This document shows positions 51,964-63,676 of a stretch of DNA of 64,000 nucleotides, piece after piece; positions within the stretch are counted from its first letter, which is position 1, and each line of letters begins with the position of its first letter. The notes below the pieces were generated by a model. That model had not been told where the DNA came from. It ran no database searches and saw only the letters and a program-made list of their open reading frames with translations. The position numbers and the translations under genes were made by a program. Source of the DNA: Parasponia andersonii (taxonomy: Eukaryota; Streptophyta; Magnoliopsida; Rosales; Cannabaceae); the NCBI GenBank assembly GCA_002914805.1, contig JXTB01000145.1, positions 737,185 to 801,184 on the forward strand, given 5' to 3'.

Positions 51964-52249
51964 ATTTTTTTTCCCAAAAAAAAACACCAAATAAAGAAAT
52001 TAAGAAAATATTATTAAAAAAACTAGGACCCATTTGACAATAAGTGCCATCAAATTTTTTTCTCAAAAAAAACACCAAATAAAGAAATTTAAAAAAAAGA
52101 TTATAAAAAAATGGGACCCACTAACAATAAGTGTCATCAGTTAAATAACTGACTTTTTCCCCGAAAAAAAAGGAAGCACACACCCTAGGTAAAGGAATTG
52201 CACAGACCCAAAAGTACATCCATGCTTATTATATTGTTATAGATATAAC

Positions 52250-53200
52250 TAAAATTGTGCAAGGTTTCTTTTTCTTTTTTTTTTTCAATTTTGTGGTGAT
52301 ATGTATTGACGTTTTTGTCCTTGGAGGGTTGAGGGGATTGGCCTTCTAGAGGGAGTTTTTTGGTCATTTTGTGAGGATCAGAATTGTGTCTTTTTTTAAA
52401 AGAAAATTTTGCAACGGTTTTGCCAATTGTTGTTTTCGGAGGGTTTTTTGGTCATTTTATGTGTATTAGGTGTGGATATGAACCGGTTTTGTGTTTGAGA
52501 TATTTGATTACATTTTTACCCTTGAAATCCTTCTATTATGTCTGTGTGGCCATTTTGGTCTTTTCATTTACGTTATTGTTGAATTGATTGATATGGGCTT
52601 TTGTTTCTACTTTGGCTACGTGTGTTAGTTTGGTTTTTCTGTCATTTTGCTCCTTCTTGGTTACTCTGCAGATCAGGGCTTTATTACTCTTTTCGGCTCT
52701 CTCTACTCAATGTTGCGTTCTCTCTTTTCTCTTTGTATTATAGGGTTTTCTCTTCATTCTCTGCAGATCGTTCTTTTGTGTCTCTTGCCCTTTGATTTTT
52801 CGCTTTGTTTCTCGCGTTTGATCTCTTTGCTCTTGCACCTCCTCCGATAGCTCTTCTTTGTGTTCTTTCATCTCAGTCTGAATTTTGTTATATTTATTTT
52901 TTTTAACTCCATGTTTTTTAATTTTTTGTTCATTGCTTTCGAGTTGGTTATTTGGATCTGAAATCTACCATATTAGGCGGTGTTTTTTTTCTCTTTGTTT
53001 GGTATTTTTCTGTTTCGAGTCTTTATTTTTTTATTATTTTTGTGTGATTTTTTTTTTCGCATTATTATTGGTTGAAGATTTATTATTGCTAATATGTGAT
53101 ATGAGTTCTAGTCTTTTGGATGTGTTTTTTGCTATGGAAATGTCTAGAATATTATCTAGATCATTTTGGATATAAAATATCATTTTTTATACTTTTTTCC
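52250..53200. other. T-rich gene-free interval
   Basis: Strongly pyrimidine-rich on the plus strand with several overlapping open frames (52384-53175). Their products are Phe/Leu/Ser/Cys-rich, as expected from T-rich DNA, and no motif was found. Not called as coding. Confidence 0.5.
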
Positions 53201-53204
53201 TTCC

Positions 53205-53690
53205 ATGTTTATCGTTTGCTTTAGATTTTTTTTTTATGCTTATTATGACCTATAATTTTAGTTTTGAGATGATCTATCCATCTGTATTCATAGATTCAGA
53301 TCTCTATTTAATATTGTCTTGATATTTTTTTTATTATTCAAATTAAAAAAAAGATGAAAAAAAATGTTTCGTGTGATATTTATTTTTTGCTTGAGATTTT
53401 TTTGATGCTCATTATAACATGTATTCTTGCTTTTGATGATTTATATATTTGCATCTACGGCCTGAAGCCTCTATTTAATATTATTTTGATATTTTTCTAT
53501 CATACGGATTTAAAAAAAAAAGAATCTTTTTATGATATTTATTTTTTACTTTAGATTTTTTGGATATTCATCATGACCTCTATTTTTACTTTTCATATTC
53601 TGTCTGTTCGCATTTATGATTTCAGACCTATATTTAATGTTATTTTGATATTTTTGTATTATTTGAATTAAAAAAAAGGTGAAAAAAAAG
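53205..53690. repeat. Tandem repeat of about 160-bp unit, three copies
   Basis: Each unit has a 'tttgctttagattttt' or 'tttttactttagattttttgg' box, then 'tcattatgacct', then 'ctatttaatattattttgatattttt', and ends in an A-run with 'gaattaaaaaaaa'. Units begin near 53205, 53378 and 53538. Copies are diverged by substitutions and small indels. Confidence 0.6.
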
Positions 53691-54114
53691 GAAAAAAAAA
53701 TCAGAATTTAGTATTGAATAAGTCTCTGAATTTTTTTTTCTAACTATACTACTTTTATTACGTGTCTATTATAAGTATTGCCATGTGTTCAATTATTATT
53801 TTTTTTCTTTCATATGCTTTTATATTTATTTGATTGTTATTTGCTTATAAATAGTCATACTATTTGTTGTGTTCTCTATATTCCACTTGCTTAAGTCTGC
53901 CTATTTTGAATCCTTTTTATCGTTCAAAACTTACTGCTGAGTTTACTGTTGTTCTTCCTGACTATATTTATTGTACTCATACTTTCTCTTCTACACTTTA
54001 TATAACCTCTGTTATTTTTAAGTTGGTTTGGAGGACTCTGTTTGCAGTTATATCAGGTACTATGAATATTTATTAGACTCTGTTATATATATTTTTTTGT
54101 TCTTATTCCTTTTG

Positions 54115-54392
54115 ATTATGGCTATATTTTGTTCTATTGTTAATTAATATTTATTTTATACCCTGTTTGTATATTGTTAAGGAATTTATTACTTTGTTAT
54201 TGTACTGAGTGTTGTCTAGCATTGACCTGTTTTATTTAGTACTGTCATTGATTTGAAATCTAGTTACAATTTGTTGTGTTGCTAATTTATATTCACTGCT
54301 CATATACTTATCTCTTTACGCATGTCAAGTATGGTCATATTTTGTTCTATTGTTAATTGATATCTATTCTATACTTTGTTTCTATGTTGTTA
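54115..54392. repeat. Pair of 65-bp direct repeats
   Basis: The block ATTTTGTTCTATTGTTAATT preceded by 'tatgg' occurs near 54117-54180 and again near 54327-54392, with the same following 'tctattttatac..tgttt' sequence. They are about 210 bp apart. Non-coding. Confidence 0.65.
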
Positions 54393-54599
54393 TCAAGTCT
54401 ACAGAGTGATCAAAACTCGCATCAGTAGGCTCTGTCACAACAATGATTATACAATCGGATGTCTAATAAGTCTGAATTATATTTTAGGTGATCATGAGGT
54501 AAAAAAATAACATTAAATTACTTTATATTATACTTCATTATAATTTACTATAACTAATACGTATATCTTTTAGTATTTAATACTATACAATATCATATA

Positions 54600-54802
54600 A
54601 TAATCAAATACTTTTTTGTAAAATACATCGCGAATAGCAATTTGGTCACCTAATGTAAAGGATTTCAAGTGTTTTACTTTTTTTTGATGTAGGTAAGAAC
54701 TAGACCCCTTTGTTGTGGTTAGTTATGTTTAGTGGATTCTTATCCACTTCCTTTGTATTAAGCTTTTTATTAATACAATTTGTGTTTCTTATAAAAAAAA
54801 AA
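54600..54802 (+). mobile_element. Probable LINE/SINE 3' end with poly-A tail
   Basis: The sequence ends 'tttgtattaagctttttattaatacaatttgtgtttcttat' (a motif type common at 3' ends of plant LINEs) followed by a run of ten A (54793-54802). No coding part is attached and the 5' boundary is arbitrary. Confidence 0.4.
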
Positions 54803-55763
54803 TGATTGTTTGCACCTTTTCAAAGGCCTAATCATAATTAAGAGTTAATTATAACTGTGGATAATTAGTTCATTAGAGCTTAGACTACTTGGATCCATAA
54901 GGTCCTTCGTCTAGCTCACACATAGCTCAATACTAATTGAATAGTCAGTTGAGCCCAATAGGTTTTACACTTCTCTAATACTTAAGAGAAAAGTTTTCCT
55001 AAGCCTTGTTACTAGTTCTATATGCCATCCATAGTACAGTAATTGTGCTTCATGTATGACAGAGAGAAAAAAAATAGAGTAAGAGAGAGAACTGAGCTAC
55101 CGTAGGAGAAATCTCGTATTCGTTCATAGTCGTCAAGGGAGAGATAACTATGGTCATAGAAATGTAATCAAGGAGAAGAAATAGTGTCTTCCAGATCATT
55201 TACTCGTCTCTCGTTGGAAATCAAGAAGGTACCCACACACCAGATCATTCAATGGGCTCTAGAAAATAGATAGGAAGGCTTAATAGTTGTGAAGCGCTCC
55301 CAGTTTTTATCTAAATCAAGATCCACGAATTAATTTATGTTAGATTACCGATCCTATTTATTTTGTTTTGTAAAGTTCCAAGAAAATTATTAAAATACCA
55401 ACTCCGATGCGTTCTTGATTTGTTTACAAAACTATGGAAATTGTTTTCAGTAAAATCGCTTTTCAAAATCAATTTTTGGAATTTCCAGCATCAATATCCT
55501 AAGATGATTGTTTTCCCTAGCACTTTGAGTTTACAAAACTACTAAGAATACTACTACAAGACAAATTCTATTTTCCCTAGTCTATGGAGCAGAAGTTGTG
55601 GGTCCTATATATTGAAATCAGTATGCCAACTACAATAATGACTCTATCAACTAATAGAGAAGAAAGTTCTAGAGAACTCGACTTAGAAGCTTTGGAGGGA
55701 AAGAGAGACTAAGTACAAAAGAAAGTTGTAGTCTACGTGAGAAGGTTAAGCCTCCGATGCTTG

Positions 55764-55988
55764 GTTAAAAGTGGATATAGATTGCTGAAGAATCACTCAC
55801 TGTCTAAGTCTGCTTCCTACTCTAATTCTTTTAGCCACTGGTGGAATCGTGTTTGAAATTCTCATCTCTCTTCCAAGGTTACAGTCTTCATTAGGCAATC
55901 TTTCTATGGGGCTCTACCTTCGTGTAATCGCCTGTTGAGAAGGAAGACACATATTGATCTATTATGTTCTCGCTGTGGAATTTTGGAA
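55764..55988 (+). pseudogene. LINE ORF2 remnant (zinc-binding RT domain)
   Basis: In one frame it reads VKSGYRLLKN, then a Ser-rich spacer, FSHWWNRV, a stop (TGA at 55854-55856), SSKVTVFIRQSFYGALPSCN, then RRKTHIDLLCSRCGILE. This is the order of the zf-RVT domain at the C-terminus of plant LINE reverse transcriptases: VKSGY..L, WW..(V/L)W, PKV..F.WR.., LP....L..R, C..C. The stop and the lack of upstream RT show it is dead. The surrounding 54805-56730 holds no other recognisable coding region. Confidence 0.7.
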
Positions 55989-56409
55989 ATTTTATCTCCT
56001 TTGTTCTTTTCTTTTACTTCACATCCATTAATTTCTTCATCGTTCTGAAGTTGATTCCAAGTGTCTCTTAGTTCTCCACCTTGTTAAGCAAGTTTGACTT
56101 ACTGAAGAAGCGAAGGTGTAACTACTAAGTTATAGATGCACGCAAAGTCATCTTCATAGAACTTCAGATCATAGTTACTAATGACAATTGATTTCTTATG
56201 GTCCTCCAGAAATAAGCAAAGCTAACACACTGTGAAGTCTTCGATTTAAGGTATTTGTCACTACATTGGCGGCTTTATGGTTAAGGTGAAAAAAATATAA
56301 AAAAGGATAAGAAAAGGAAAAAATGAGAAGGAAACGAGTAGAATTAAAGAGGGAAAAAAATGGGTTAAAAACAAGAAATGAAAAAAAAATAGAAAAAAAG
56401 AAAAGAAAA

Positions 56410-56478
56410 TGAAATAGCGTGGAGTGAGCTCTTTTTCTTTTTTCTTTCTTTCTTTCTTTTTTTTTTTTTTTTTTTTTG
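56410..56478. repeat. Pyrimidine tract (TTTCTTTC)n plus poly-T
   Basis: An interrupted TTTC repeat followed by about 20 T. The minus-strand open frame across it is Lys/Glu-rich low complexity and is not called. Confidence 0.8.
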
Positions 56479-56734
56479 AAGAGCTTGGAGTAAGCTTTGA
56501 CTATAGGGACATGAGTACATTTCAATATACTATTACATTTACTTTTTAATAACTGCTTTCATTATGCAAATGCTACCATGTTTTCTAGTCTTAGTATTTA
56601 GAAAAATAACGCAAAAGATCGTTAAATAAGTTATTCATTTTGGAAATCATAATTTTGTCCTTTTTTTTTCCAAAGTAAAGTAGGTAAAACTGTCCACAAC
56701 TCTTTTTTTTTTTAACTCTTTTTTTTTTTGAGGG

Positions 56735-57115
56735 AATTTGATTTTTTATAATAAGGTTTTGAAAAAAAATGAAAAATCCTCGGTCTTTAAGTTTCTTGAA
56801 AGATCCAAAAAATATTTAGAAAAATACCATATTTGTAATTAAAATATCATTTTTCACTGATTGATGAGTTATTTGAGGTAATTGGTCAAGTTATTTAAGG
56901 TAATTAATCAAGTTACTCCAAATAACTCTTGATTACTCCAAGTAATTATATTAGTTATCTCAACCACCTTTTAAAAGTACCAATTTGTAGAAAATAGTAT
57001 TTTCCTAAAGTTATTAAATTTTTCTAAATAGACCTAGAACCTCTCTAAAGTTTCAGGCCAACCTACATTTTTAAAATTTGTAAGACTATGGGCTTAGATT
57101 TATGTAAAAAAGCCC
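56735..57115. repeat. Second copy of the dispersed foldback family
   Basis: It aligns with about 6070-6440. Shared blocks in order: 'tgaaaaatcc', 'atttagaaa', 'aaatatcatttttcact', 'ttgatgagttatttgagg' or 'ttaatgagatacttgagg', 'ggtcaagtt', 'taactctt.attactc', 'gttt.aggcc', and 'agactatgggcttagattta' or 'agactgtgggcctggattta'. The reverse-complement arm seen in the 6-kb copy is not evident here, so this copy is incomplete. Confidence 0.55.
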
Positions 57116-57206
57116 TCTTTTCATGTCAAAAACTTAAGAGAAAATTAGGCCATCTACGGCCTATTTAGAAAAGAATCGGAATGGCTCAGTTTTTACAACA
57201 GGTACA

Positions 57207-58618
57207 TGATAAGTGTATTTTATACTTATTTTTACTCTCTCTTTGAGCTTAAGAATTGCTTGTCTTTGAGTTCTTTTTATTCGGTTTGATGTTTTTGATG
57301 CACATTTTAGGTGAGACACTGATGAGCAAAGAATATTGTGCTTTAGAATCGAGTCAAATAAATATCAAGCATGCACCACGACGAGCAGAGATAGAAGAAA
57401 GAACTCACAACATGAAAATTTGGAGAGAGTCAACCCCAGGAAGTGGTGCCACAACTTGGTGCCATAGTGCCAAACTAGGAGAAGCTTGGTACCGCAACAC
57501 AAAGACTTCTAGGCAGTTAGCACCATAGCGCCATCTCCTGAAGAACTCTCTGGTGCCACAATACTAATTTTGCGTTGCAACACCAACTCTAGCCTTTCTC
57601 TTGTACCCCTTCTGGCGCTGCAGCACCAAAAAGTGCAGAACATAGTGCAAAAAACCTGAATTTGATTCGTTGCATCTTATATTTAGCTCTCCTTTTTCTC
57701 ATCTGAAGGGGAGTTGAAAACTCTAACAGCTAAAGGTTCTTAGAGGTATTCTAAGGAAAAGAAAACAATAACAATGAACAGATTCAAGAGGAAGAAATTA
57801 GATTGGAGGCTTCAAAAGAGTTTTTCTTTCCTTTACTCTTGTTTCTCTTCTATTTTTTGCAATTGAACATGTATCAATCTTGTGATTTATGTTGTGTTTC
57901 TTCTTGTATAAATATGAACTAAAATCATTTTCTAAGATGACAATTGAACCTCTAATGTAATTCAATTACTTTGTTTTCCTCAATTATTCATGATATCTAT
58001 TATTGAGTTGATTGTTCTATCTTGAGTTTAATGTATCTATATTCTTATCCATTAAATAGAACTGTATTGTGAAACTTATATGAACTTAGGAAAGGAATTT
58101 AGGTTTAGACATAGATGGAACAATATAAGATTGCGTATTGTGAGGTGAATTTACATAGAATAGAAATATATCTGTGTGATTTGTGCAACTTCTTAAGAAT
58201 AACCGGACTTAATGAACTTAGTCAATTTATGTTAGGAGTAAAATATTATTTTGTCTAGATATTTTCTCTTTGTCTTGGTAGAGAGTTTGTGAATACATTG
58301 AACTTTTAGTTGTCATCTCTAAATGGATTAGTGAATTGAGAGAAAATCTAGTAATTGGAGGAGTTAGAGGGTAGATTGTATCCATAGGTTGCTTATCAAT
58401 GTTTTAAGATCAAACTTTTATTGCTTAGTTTCAATTTCAATTCTTGTATTTTATATTTTTGTTTTACTTTTCAATTCTTGCTTAATAATCATTTAGTATT
58501 GTTTGCATAAATTGGAAACTAGTTTCATTTAATAGTTAGCAAATGTGAATCAAGTACTTTTCGAGTGAATGTTACTCTCTTACTATTAATATTACTTATT
58601 GCGACTCTTATACTTGCA
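57207..58618 (+). mobile_element. Non-autonomous LTR-like element or LTR, copy 1
   Basis: Possible boundaries are TGATAAGTGTATTTTATACT at 57207 and a CTTGCA end at 58618. It has a block of short GC-rich inverted words ('ggtgccacaa', 'tggcgctgcagcacc') at about 57440-57650, then 'tctcatctgaaggggagt', and later AT-rich sequence. The block from about 57538 is repeated at 63677-64000. No target duplication was found, so boundaries are tentative. The 90-codon frame at 57256-57528 is probably part of the element; I do not recognise it. Confidence 0.45.
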
Positions 58619-58859
58619 GTTTGTGTGTTAGAAATAGCCCAACAATATATAAAAAAATAGTGCATGATTATCTACACTAAGTAAATAAGCATATATACCA
58701 CAATAAAAGTAACATATACCAAAACTAGAAATAAATGAATCAAACAAAAAAAAAAAGCAGATATTTTCATCAACAAAAAACTAAACAATAGTAAACTAAT
58801 ATACCACATAAAAAATCACATATACCACTGAACTAAAATAAACCTAATAATTAAATAAT

Positions 58860-60471
58860 GCCTAATGAATAACACTAATAAAAATTTCCTAATATATTTA
58901 TTCTATGTCTGCATCATTCTCTCGGGCCACGAGAACTTGACTCCGGTGAGTTAAAACTCAAATACGTCATAAATAAGTAATCTAAAGCGAAGGACAATTG
59001 GTAAGTGCAAGTCTTGATGCATGATAACGATATAGGATCTAGACGCTTCGCATTTGTCCCATTCTCTCTAGATCACAGTATGTATTTGAACACCTTGCTT
59101 CTCAAAAAATTCCCTCACATAGAAAACTAGTCCAATAGTGATATTACAAAGAAAATCAAACAAACACGCATTTGATCCAAGTTTTAGAAGCTGATGTGTA
59201 GGTAGACTAGGAACAATGGGCATAGGAATAGGATCACTTTATTGAGAGGCAATAATGGGCTCCACTAGAGTTCAATTTTGTTCTATAGTAGGCGCAACTA
59301 TAGGTTTCACAAATATTGCTCTCATTAACAAATTGTTTAAAAGGGTCATACCTACCACTATTTAATTCCCTTAATTGTGCCAAGATAAGGAGTATTTTTT
59401 TCACAATTATGGGTAATTTTGTCATACTTGGTGGTTAAGTTGGCCAAATTAGCATCAACATTGGTAAACAACTCATCAAATATAAACTCGTCATCATGAT
59501 TTCCAAGATTGCTAACATGACTAGTATTAGGATCTCTAATATGGGCAATATTTAATTCATTGGGCATAGGGTCATAGTGATATTGGGGAGTATAGTATGG
59601 ATCTTGTTAAGATTGGTAATAGTAGTAGGTACTATAGTATATAGGTTATGATAATATGGTTCTCGGAAATATTGAGTATGAACATAAAGGTCATGGTAGC
59701 ATTTTTGTTAATAATTAGAGTTTTGACAATTCGTTTTTATTAAATGGGCAAGATCAAAAAATATATCAATCAATTTTCAACTAATAAAACCATAAATAAA
59801 GCACCAATGTGGAAAAATATTACCCGAAGTATCCTAAGGGTGTTTAAGTAAAGATCTTCAAATTTGAGTAAAACTCTAAAATTTCATCAAAACATAGATT
59901 TTTTGCAAAACTCTCAATTCTGGACTCATTGAACAACCTTGTGTAAGTTGAGGCAATTGGCGGTAGTGGGTGGTGCAGGTGGTGGCAGCGATTGAAGTAG
60001 ATCGTAGAGTGGGGGGCTTTTGACATTTTTTTTTAATATTTAGAGTGTGGAAGAAAAAAAAAATTTAAGGATAGGCAAGAGGAAATCAAATTAGGCTCGG
60101 ATACCAAATTGATATAGGATAAGATGAGAATTTAGAAAGAGAATGGGTAGAAAAGCAAGGTGATAGAATTTAGGCCGAAATAGATGAATTGGTAGAAAAA
60201 CAATAGAACAAGATAAGAATTCAAGAGAGAAAAAGAACCATAAGGGAGAAAATCAATGATCATTCATTCATTCATAATCTTGTAGTGTTAAAAATAATTA
60301 CACAACTAAGCCTATTTATAGATAAGTAATTAGACACAATTAGGAAACTAGACATATTCTAAAAACTGATAAAAAGAAAAAACTTAAAACTAGCTATTTA
60401 AAATTAAAATAACACCTAATAAATGATAATAATAATAATTGCTTAATATATTTGTTCTATGTATGCATCAT
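58860..60471 (-). mobile_element. Copia-type LTR element remnant, antisense
   Basis: Read on the minus strand, an LTR (60471 to 60110) ends in CCTATATCA, followed by ATTTGGTATCCGAGCC, close to the initiator methionine tRNA primer site. The LTR contains TATCTATAAATAGGC, a TATA box at the expected place. Its start lies near 'gcatca' (60466-60471, plus strand). A related LTR edge ('tatttattctatgtctgcatca') ends at 58917 and may belong to the 3' LTR, with about 1.2 kb of body between. The body shows short open frames (59234-59567, 59844-60026) but no recognisable gag or pol. Truncated or non-autonomous. Confidence 0.5.
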
Positions 60472-61025
60472 GTTCTTGAAAGTTTGATAAAATTCTTTAA
60501 TTGGGTGGTTAATCACAAAATTGTGATTTAGGCAAAGAATCTAGAGCCAATTTTTCTTTCTGCTTGAGGCGATGATTTGAGAATCTTTTTTGAGCTTTCT
60601 TGCAAATAGTTCTATGTTATACATTTTGAATTTTTAATTGGTTGATGAGAAACTTTCGTGTTCTTGTGGTATCCATACAAGAGGATTCATTTTCTTTTTG
60701 AATTTAGTTAGAGATCAAAGAAAGAAGCGAAAAACTCTTCCCTTATCCAAGCAATATTAAAGAGTAATGCATATGAAGTTTTGGATCCAGGATGGGGTAG
60801 TAGAATCAGTCGCTTCCCCAGGGGTTGTGAATCTGACGTCTTTTAGGTTTTGTTGCTATATGCTAGTGTTGTTTTAATTTTTTTGTATTAAGGTCAAAGA
60901 ATAGTGTGAAATTATTTAATGTTTGCAATATGCTCGTATGGATTGATTGTTTCATAGCAACTTATGATCAAATCTAGTCTAGCTTGTTAATGTTAACTTA
61001 GTTATTTTGTTATTGTGTTAAAAGC
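60070..61025. repeat. Direct duplication copy 1 (LTR fragment plus exon-bearing flank)
   Basis: Matches 61726-62735 in the same orientation. It begins at 'gataggcaagagg' next to the primer-site remnant, includes the antisense LTR (60110-60471), then about 550 bp of flank, ending at 'gttaaaagccag'. The flank includes an exon-like frame (about 60718-60848) whose last codon is TAG where the other copy has CAG before GT. Confidence 0.8.
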
Positions 61026-61725
61026 CAGGAGCGGTGGAGAAAATGAAGATATAAAAAACAACGCAGAAAAACAATAAGATTTCATTGGAGATTCGAGAAG
61101 AACGACGGAGATTTGAAAGAAAGGATCTGGATATTCAACGGTGAAGAAAAGAAAAAAAATAGAGGGAGAAATGAACGAGAAAGAGAGCAATTGAACGACA
61201 AAGGGGGAAAAAAAGGGAGAGAGAAACAGAGATTCGGAAATTTTCTTTTTTGAATATTTTAATTGAGGGCAAGATCAGAAGAGACAATATTTATTAGCTA
61301 TGAGATTTTTAAAATTTTAAATCATGGAGATTTCCCTATAAATATTAAAGAGGTGGACATCAACTAGGTTAAATTTAAAAATATGGACATATGCCTAAAT
61401 TTCTCTACAGAAATTAGGAAAAAAACTGACCCTTTATATTTTTGTAATTGTTTTTTTTTTAGTAGGTAGAAGTGTTAAAAATCCAAAACTTAAGCTCATA
61501 AATTCAGCTCTTGTAGGTTGAGTGTGGTCTTACTCGGCCTACTTGAGTGAGCTCTTGTGAGCTGAGCTCATACTAAGCCTACTTGAGCTGTTGTGGGCTG
61601 ATTTATATTGGATAATTTTGTCAGTTTCAGTATATGGGCTTTAATAGTCGGGGTGTTTAGAATAAATTAGGTGAATACCACTTTTTTTTCTTTGTTAATT
61701 AAATCTACTACTATACCATTTTAAT

Positions 61726-62735
61726 GATAGGCAAGAGGAAATCGAACTAGGCTCGGATACCAAATTGATGTAGGATAAGATGAGAATTAGAAAGAGAATA
61801 GGTAGAAAAGCAAGGTTGATAGAATTTAGGCCGAAATAGATGAATTCGTAGAAAAACAATAGAATAAGACAAGAATTCAAGAGAGAAAAAGAACCATAAG
61901 GCAGAAAAATCAATAATCACTCGTTCATTTATAATCTTATCGTCTTAAAAACAATAATACAACTAAGCCTATTTATAGATAGGCAATTGGACACAATTAG
62001 GAAACTAGACATATTCTAAAAACTGATAAAAACAAAAAACTTAAAACTAGCTATTCAAAATTAAAATAATACCTAATAAATGATAATAATAATAATTTCC
62101 TAATATATTTATTCTATGTCCTTGAAAGGTTGATAAAATTCTTTAATTGGGTGGTTAATTACAAAATTGTGACTCAGGCAAAGAATTTAGAGCCAATTTT
62201 TCTTTAGAATTTAGAGCCAATTTTTCTTTCTGCTTGAGGTGATGATTTGAGAATCTTTTTTGAGCTTTCCAGCAAATGGCTCTTTGTTATGCATTTTGAA
62301 TTTTTAATTGGTTGATGAGAAACTTCTGTGTTCTTGTCAGGCCACCGGCAGATGAGTTAATGTTCCATCCATTCTTGTGATATCCATGCAAGAGGATTCA
62401 TTTTCTTTGTGAATTTAGTGGGAGAGCAAAGAAAGAAGCGAAAGACTCTTCCCTTATCAAAGCAATATTAAAGAGTAATGCATATGAAGTTCTGGATCCA
62501 GGATGGGGCAGTAGAATCAGTCACCTCACCACGGGTTCTGAAAATGACATCTTTCAGGTTTCGTTGCTATATGCTAGTGTTGTTTTAATTTTTTTGTGCT
62601 GAGGTCAAAGAATAGTGTGAAATTATTTAATGTTTGCAATATGCTCGTATGGATTGATTGTTTTATAGCAACTTATGATCAAATCTACTCTAGCTTGTTA
62701 ATGTTAACTTAGTTATTCTGTGATTATGTTAAAAG
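61726..62735. repeat. Direct duplication copy 2
   Basis: Near-identical to 60070-61025, with a missing 'atgcatcat' at the LTR edge, a short 'gaatttagagccaatttttctt' repetition near 62190-62230, and a 40-base insertion near 62340. Because both copies carry the same primer-site remnant and LTR, the LTR fragment was present before the duplication. Confidence 0.8.
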
Positions 62736-63050
62736 CCAGATATGTCTACGACATTTGCATATCTTAGTCACTCATGTGATTGTTTCAAAAGCTAGATGTT
62801 TCAATGCCACCTAAATATATATTATATATAATACAGAGTGGTGTGTGTTGCAGGATTTGTTTGGACCACGAAACTCCCCTGAAAGTAGACATTATTCAAT
62901 GCTGTTGCTTAAGTTGTTCTTGATTGCATGCAAGCACTGTGGAGGAGAATATTGGGTTATGCAATATATAAATCGCCCAGCCTTTTGGAGGAAGACTCGG
63001 AATCGCCCAGCCTTTTGGAGGAAGACTCGGAATCGGATTAGTTCCGAATA
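62414..63050 (+). pseudogene. Unrecognised two-exon gene fragment
   Basis: Exon-like part 1 (about 62419-62559) reads AKKEAKDSSLIKAILKSNA, continues YEVLDPGWGSRI and ends TTTCAG before GTTTCG. Part 2 follows a TGTTGCAG acceptor at 62853 and reads DLFGPRNSPESRHYSMLLLK, then FLIACKHCGGEYW, to a TAA at 63048-63050. Both look like real coding sequence: biased composition and good splice borders. Part 2 contains a perfect 30-bp tandem duplication (NRPAFWRKTR twice). I do not recognise the family. The equivalent of part 1 in the other duplicate (60718-60848) has a stop. It is probably a fragment of a larger gene. Confidence 0.4.
62971..63030. repeat. Perfect 30-bp tandem duplication in an exon-like frame
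   Basis: AATCGCCCAGCCTTTTGGAG plus ten further bases is repeated exactly, keeping frame and duplicating ten residues. The lack of differences shows it is recent. Confidence 0.9.
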
Positions 63051-63054
63051 AGGC

Positions 63055-63676
63055 TCAGGGAAAAAGGTGTAAAAATAAAGTTGGGCAAAAACGTAGTATA
63101 TATAAGTTTATTTCTCAACGTGGTGTGTTTAGTTGAGAGCTATTGGATCTTAAAAATTGTTAGGTATGCTTTACGGTGTTTGATGTGACAGCTTGTCTTT
63201 ACTCTTGTGCACTAGGCCAAAATTACTATCTAGATTATATGTTGCATATTGTATTGTGATGTATTATCATATGGAGTATCATCAATACATTGTGTTAAGG
63301 AGTGTACTGTATTTTTACACAGTACAGTGTATTACATGGTTGTATTAATGGGGATATTACATCATATGTTGAAGTTGTATTAAATTGAATCATGTGTTTG
63401 GTGTATTAATCCTTGTATTGATCACTAATATTGTATTTTACTATATTAACCATGATTACAAAAAATTAGAAAAATTTCAAGTGACTTTATCACGCCATTC
63501 TCTCCACATCCTCTGACTTTCTTGACTCGCTCTCCTGATCATCCCACTCAACTTTCTCTTTCATCATTTCATGACTTTCTCCAGCCTTACTATCTCTAAT
63601 AATTTTTACCCATTTTCTCTCATGACTTTGAATGTCCCATCCCTTTCAATGTGTCTGATTTAAGTGTTGCATTATG
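63055..63676. other. Gene-free interval
   Basis: AT-rich with many 'tgtatta' and 'ttgtatt' repeats (about 63240-63450) followed by a pyrimidine-rich stretch (63490-63650). No coding sequence recognised. Confidence 0.5.

Larger units (their letters stand above)
50846..52243 (-). mobile_element. Non-autonomous Helitron (about 1.4 kb)
   Basis: Read on the minus strand, the 3' terminus is a perfect 10-bp hairpin (GTCACGTGCC, loop TTA, GGCACGTGAC; 50857-50879), then seven bases, then CTAG (50846-50849) followed by T. The 5' terminus at 52243 is TCTATAACAATATAATAAGC, preceded by A. TC at the 5' end, a hairpin about 10 bases before CTAG, and insertion between A and T are the hallmarks of Helitrons. 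No Rep/helicase coding is present. The interior has three copies of a unit containing GGACCCA(T/C)T and AATAAGTGTCATCA (about 51613, 52026 and 52114). A MITE is inserted in one of them. The 3' end is about 120 bp upstream of the PIG-T start codon. Confidence 0.75.

Noticed and set aside
52384..53175. Chain of T-rich open frames
   Set aside because: Composition alone explains the Phe/Leu/Cys-rich products; no membrane-protein family pattern.
56196..56525. 109-codon minus-strand frame rich in Lys/Phe
   Set aside because: Arises from poly-T and TTTC tracts.
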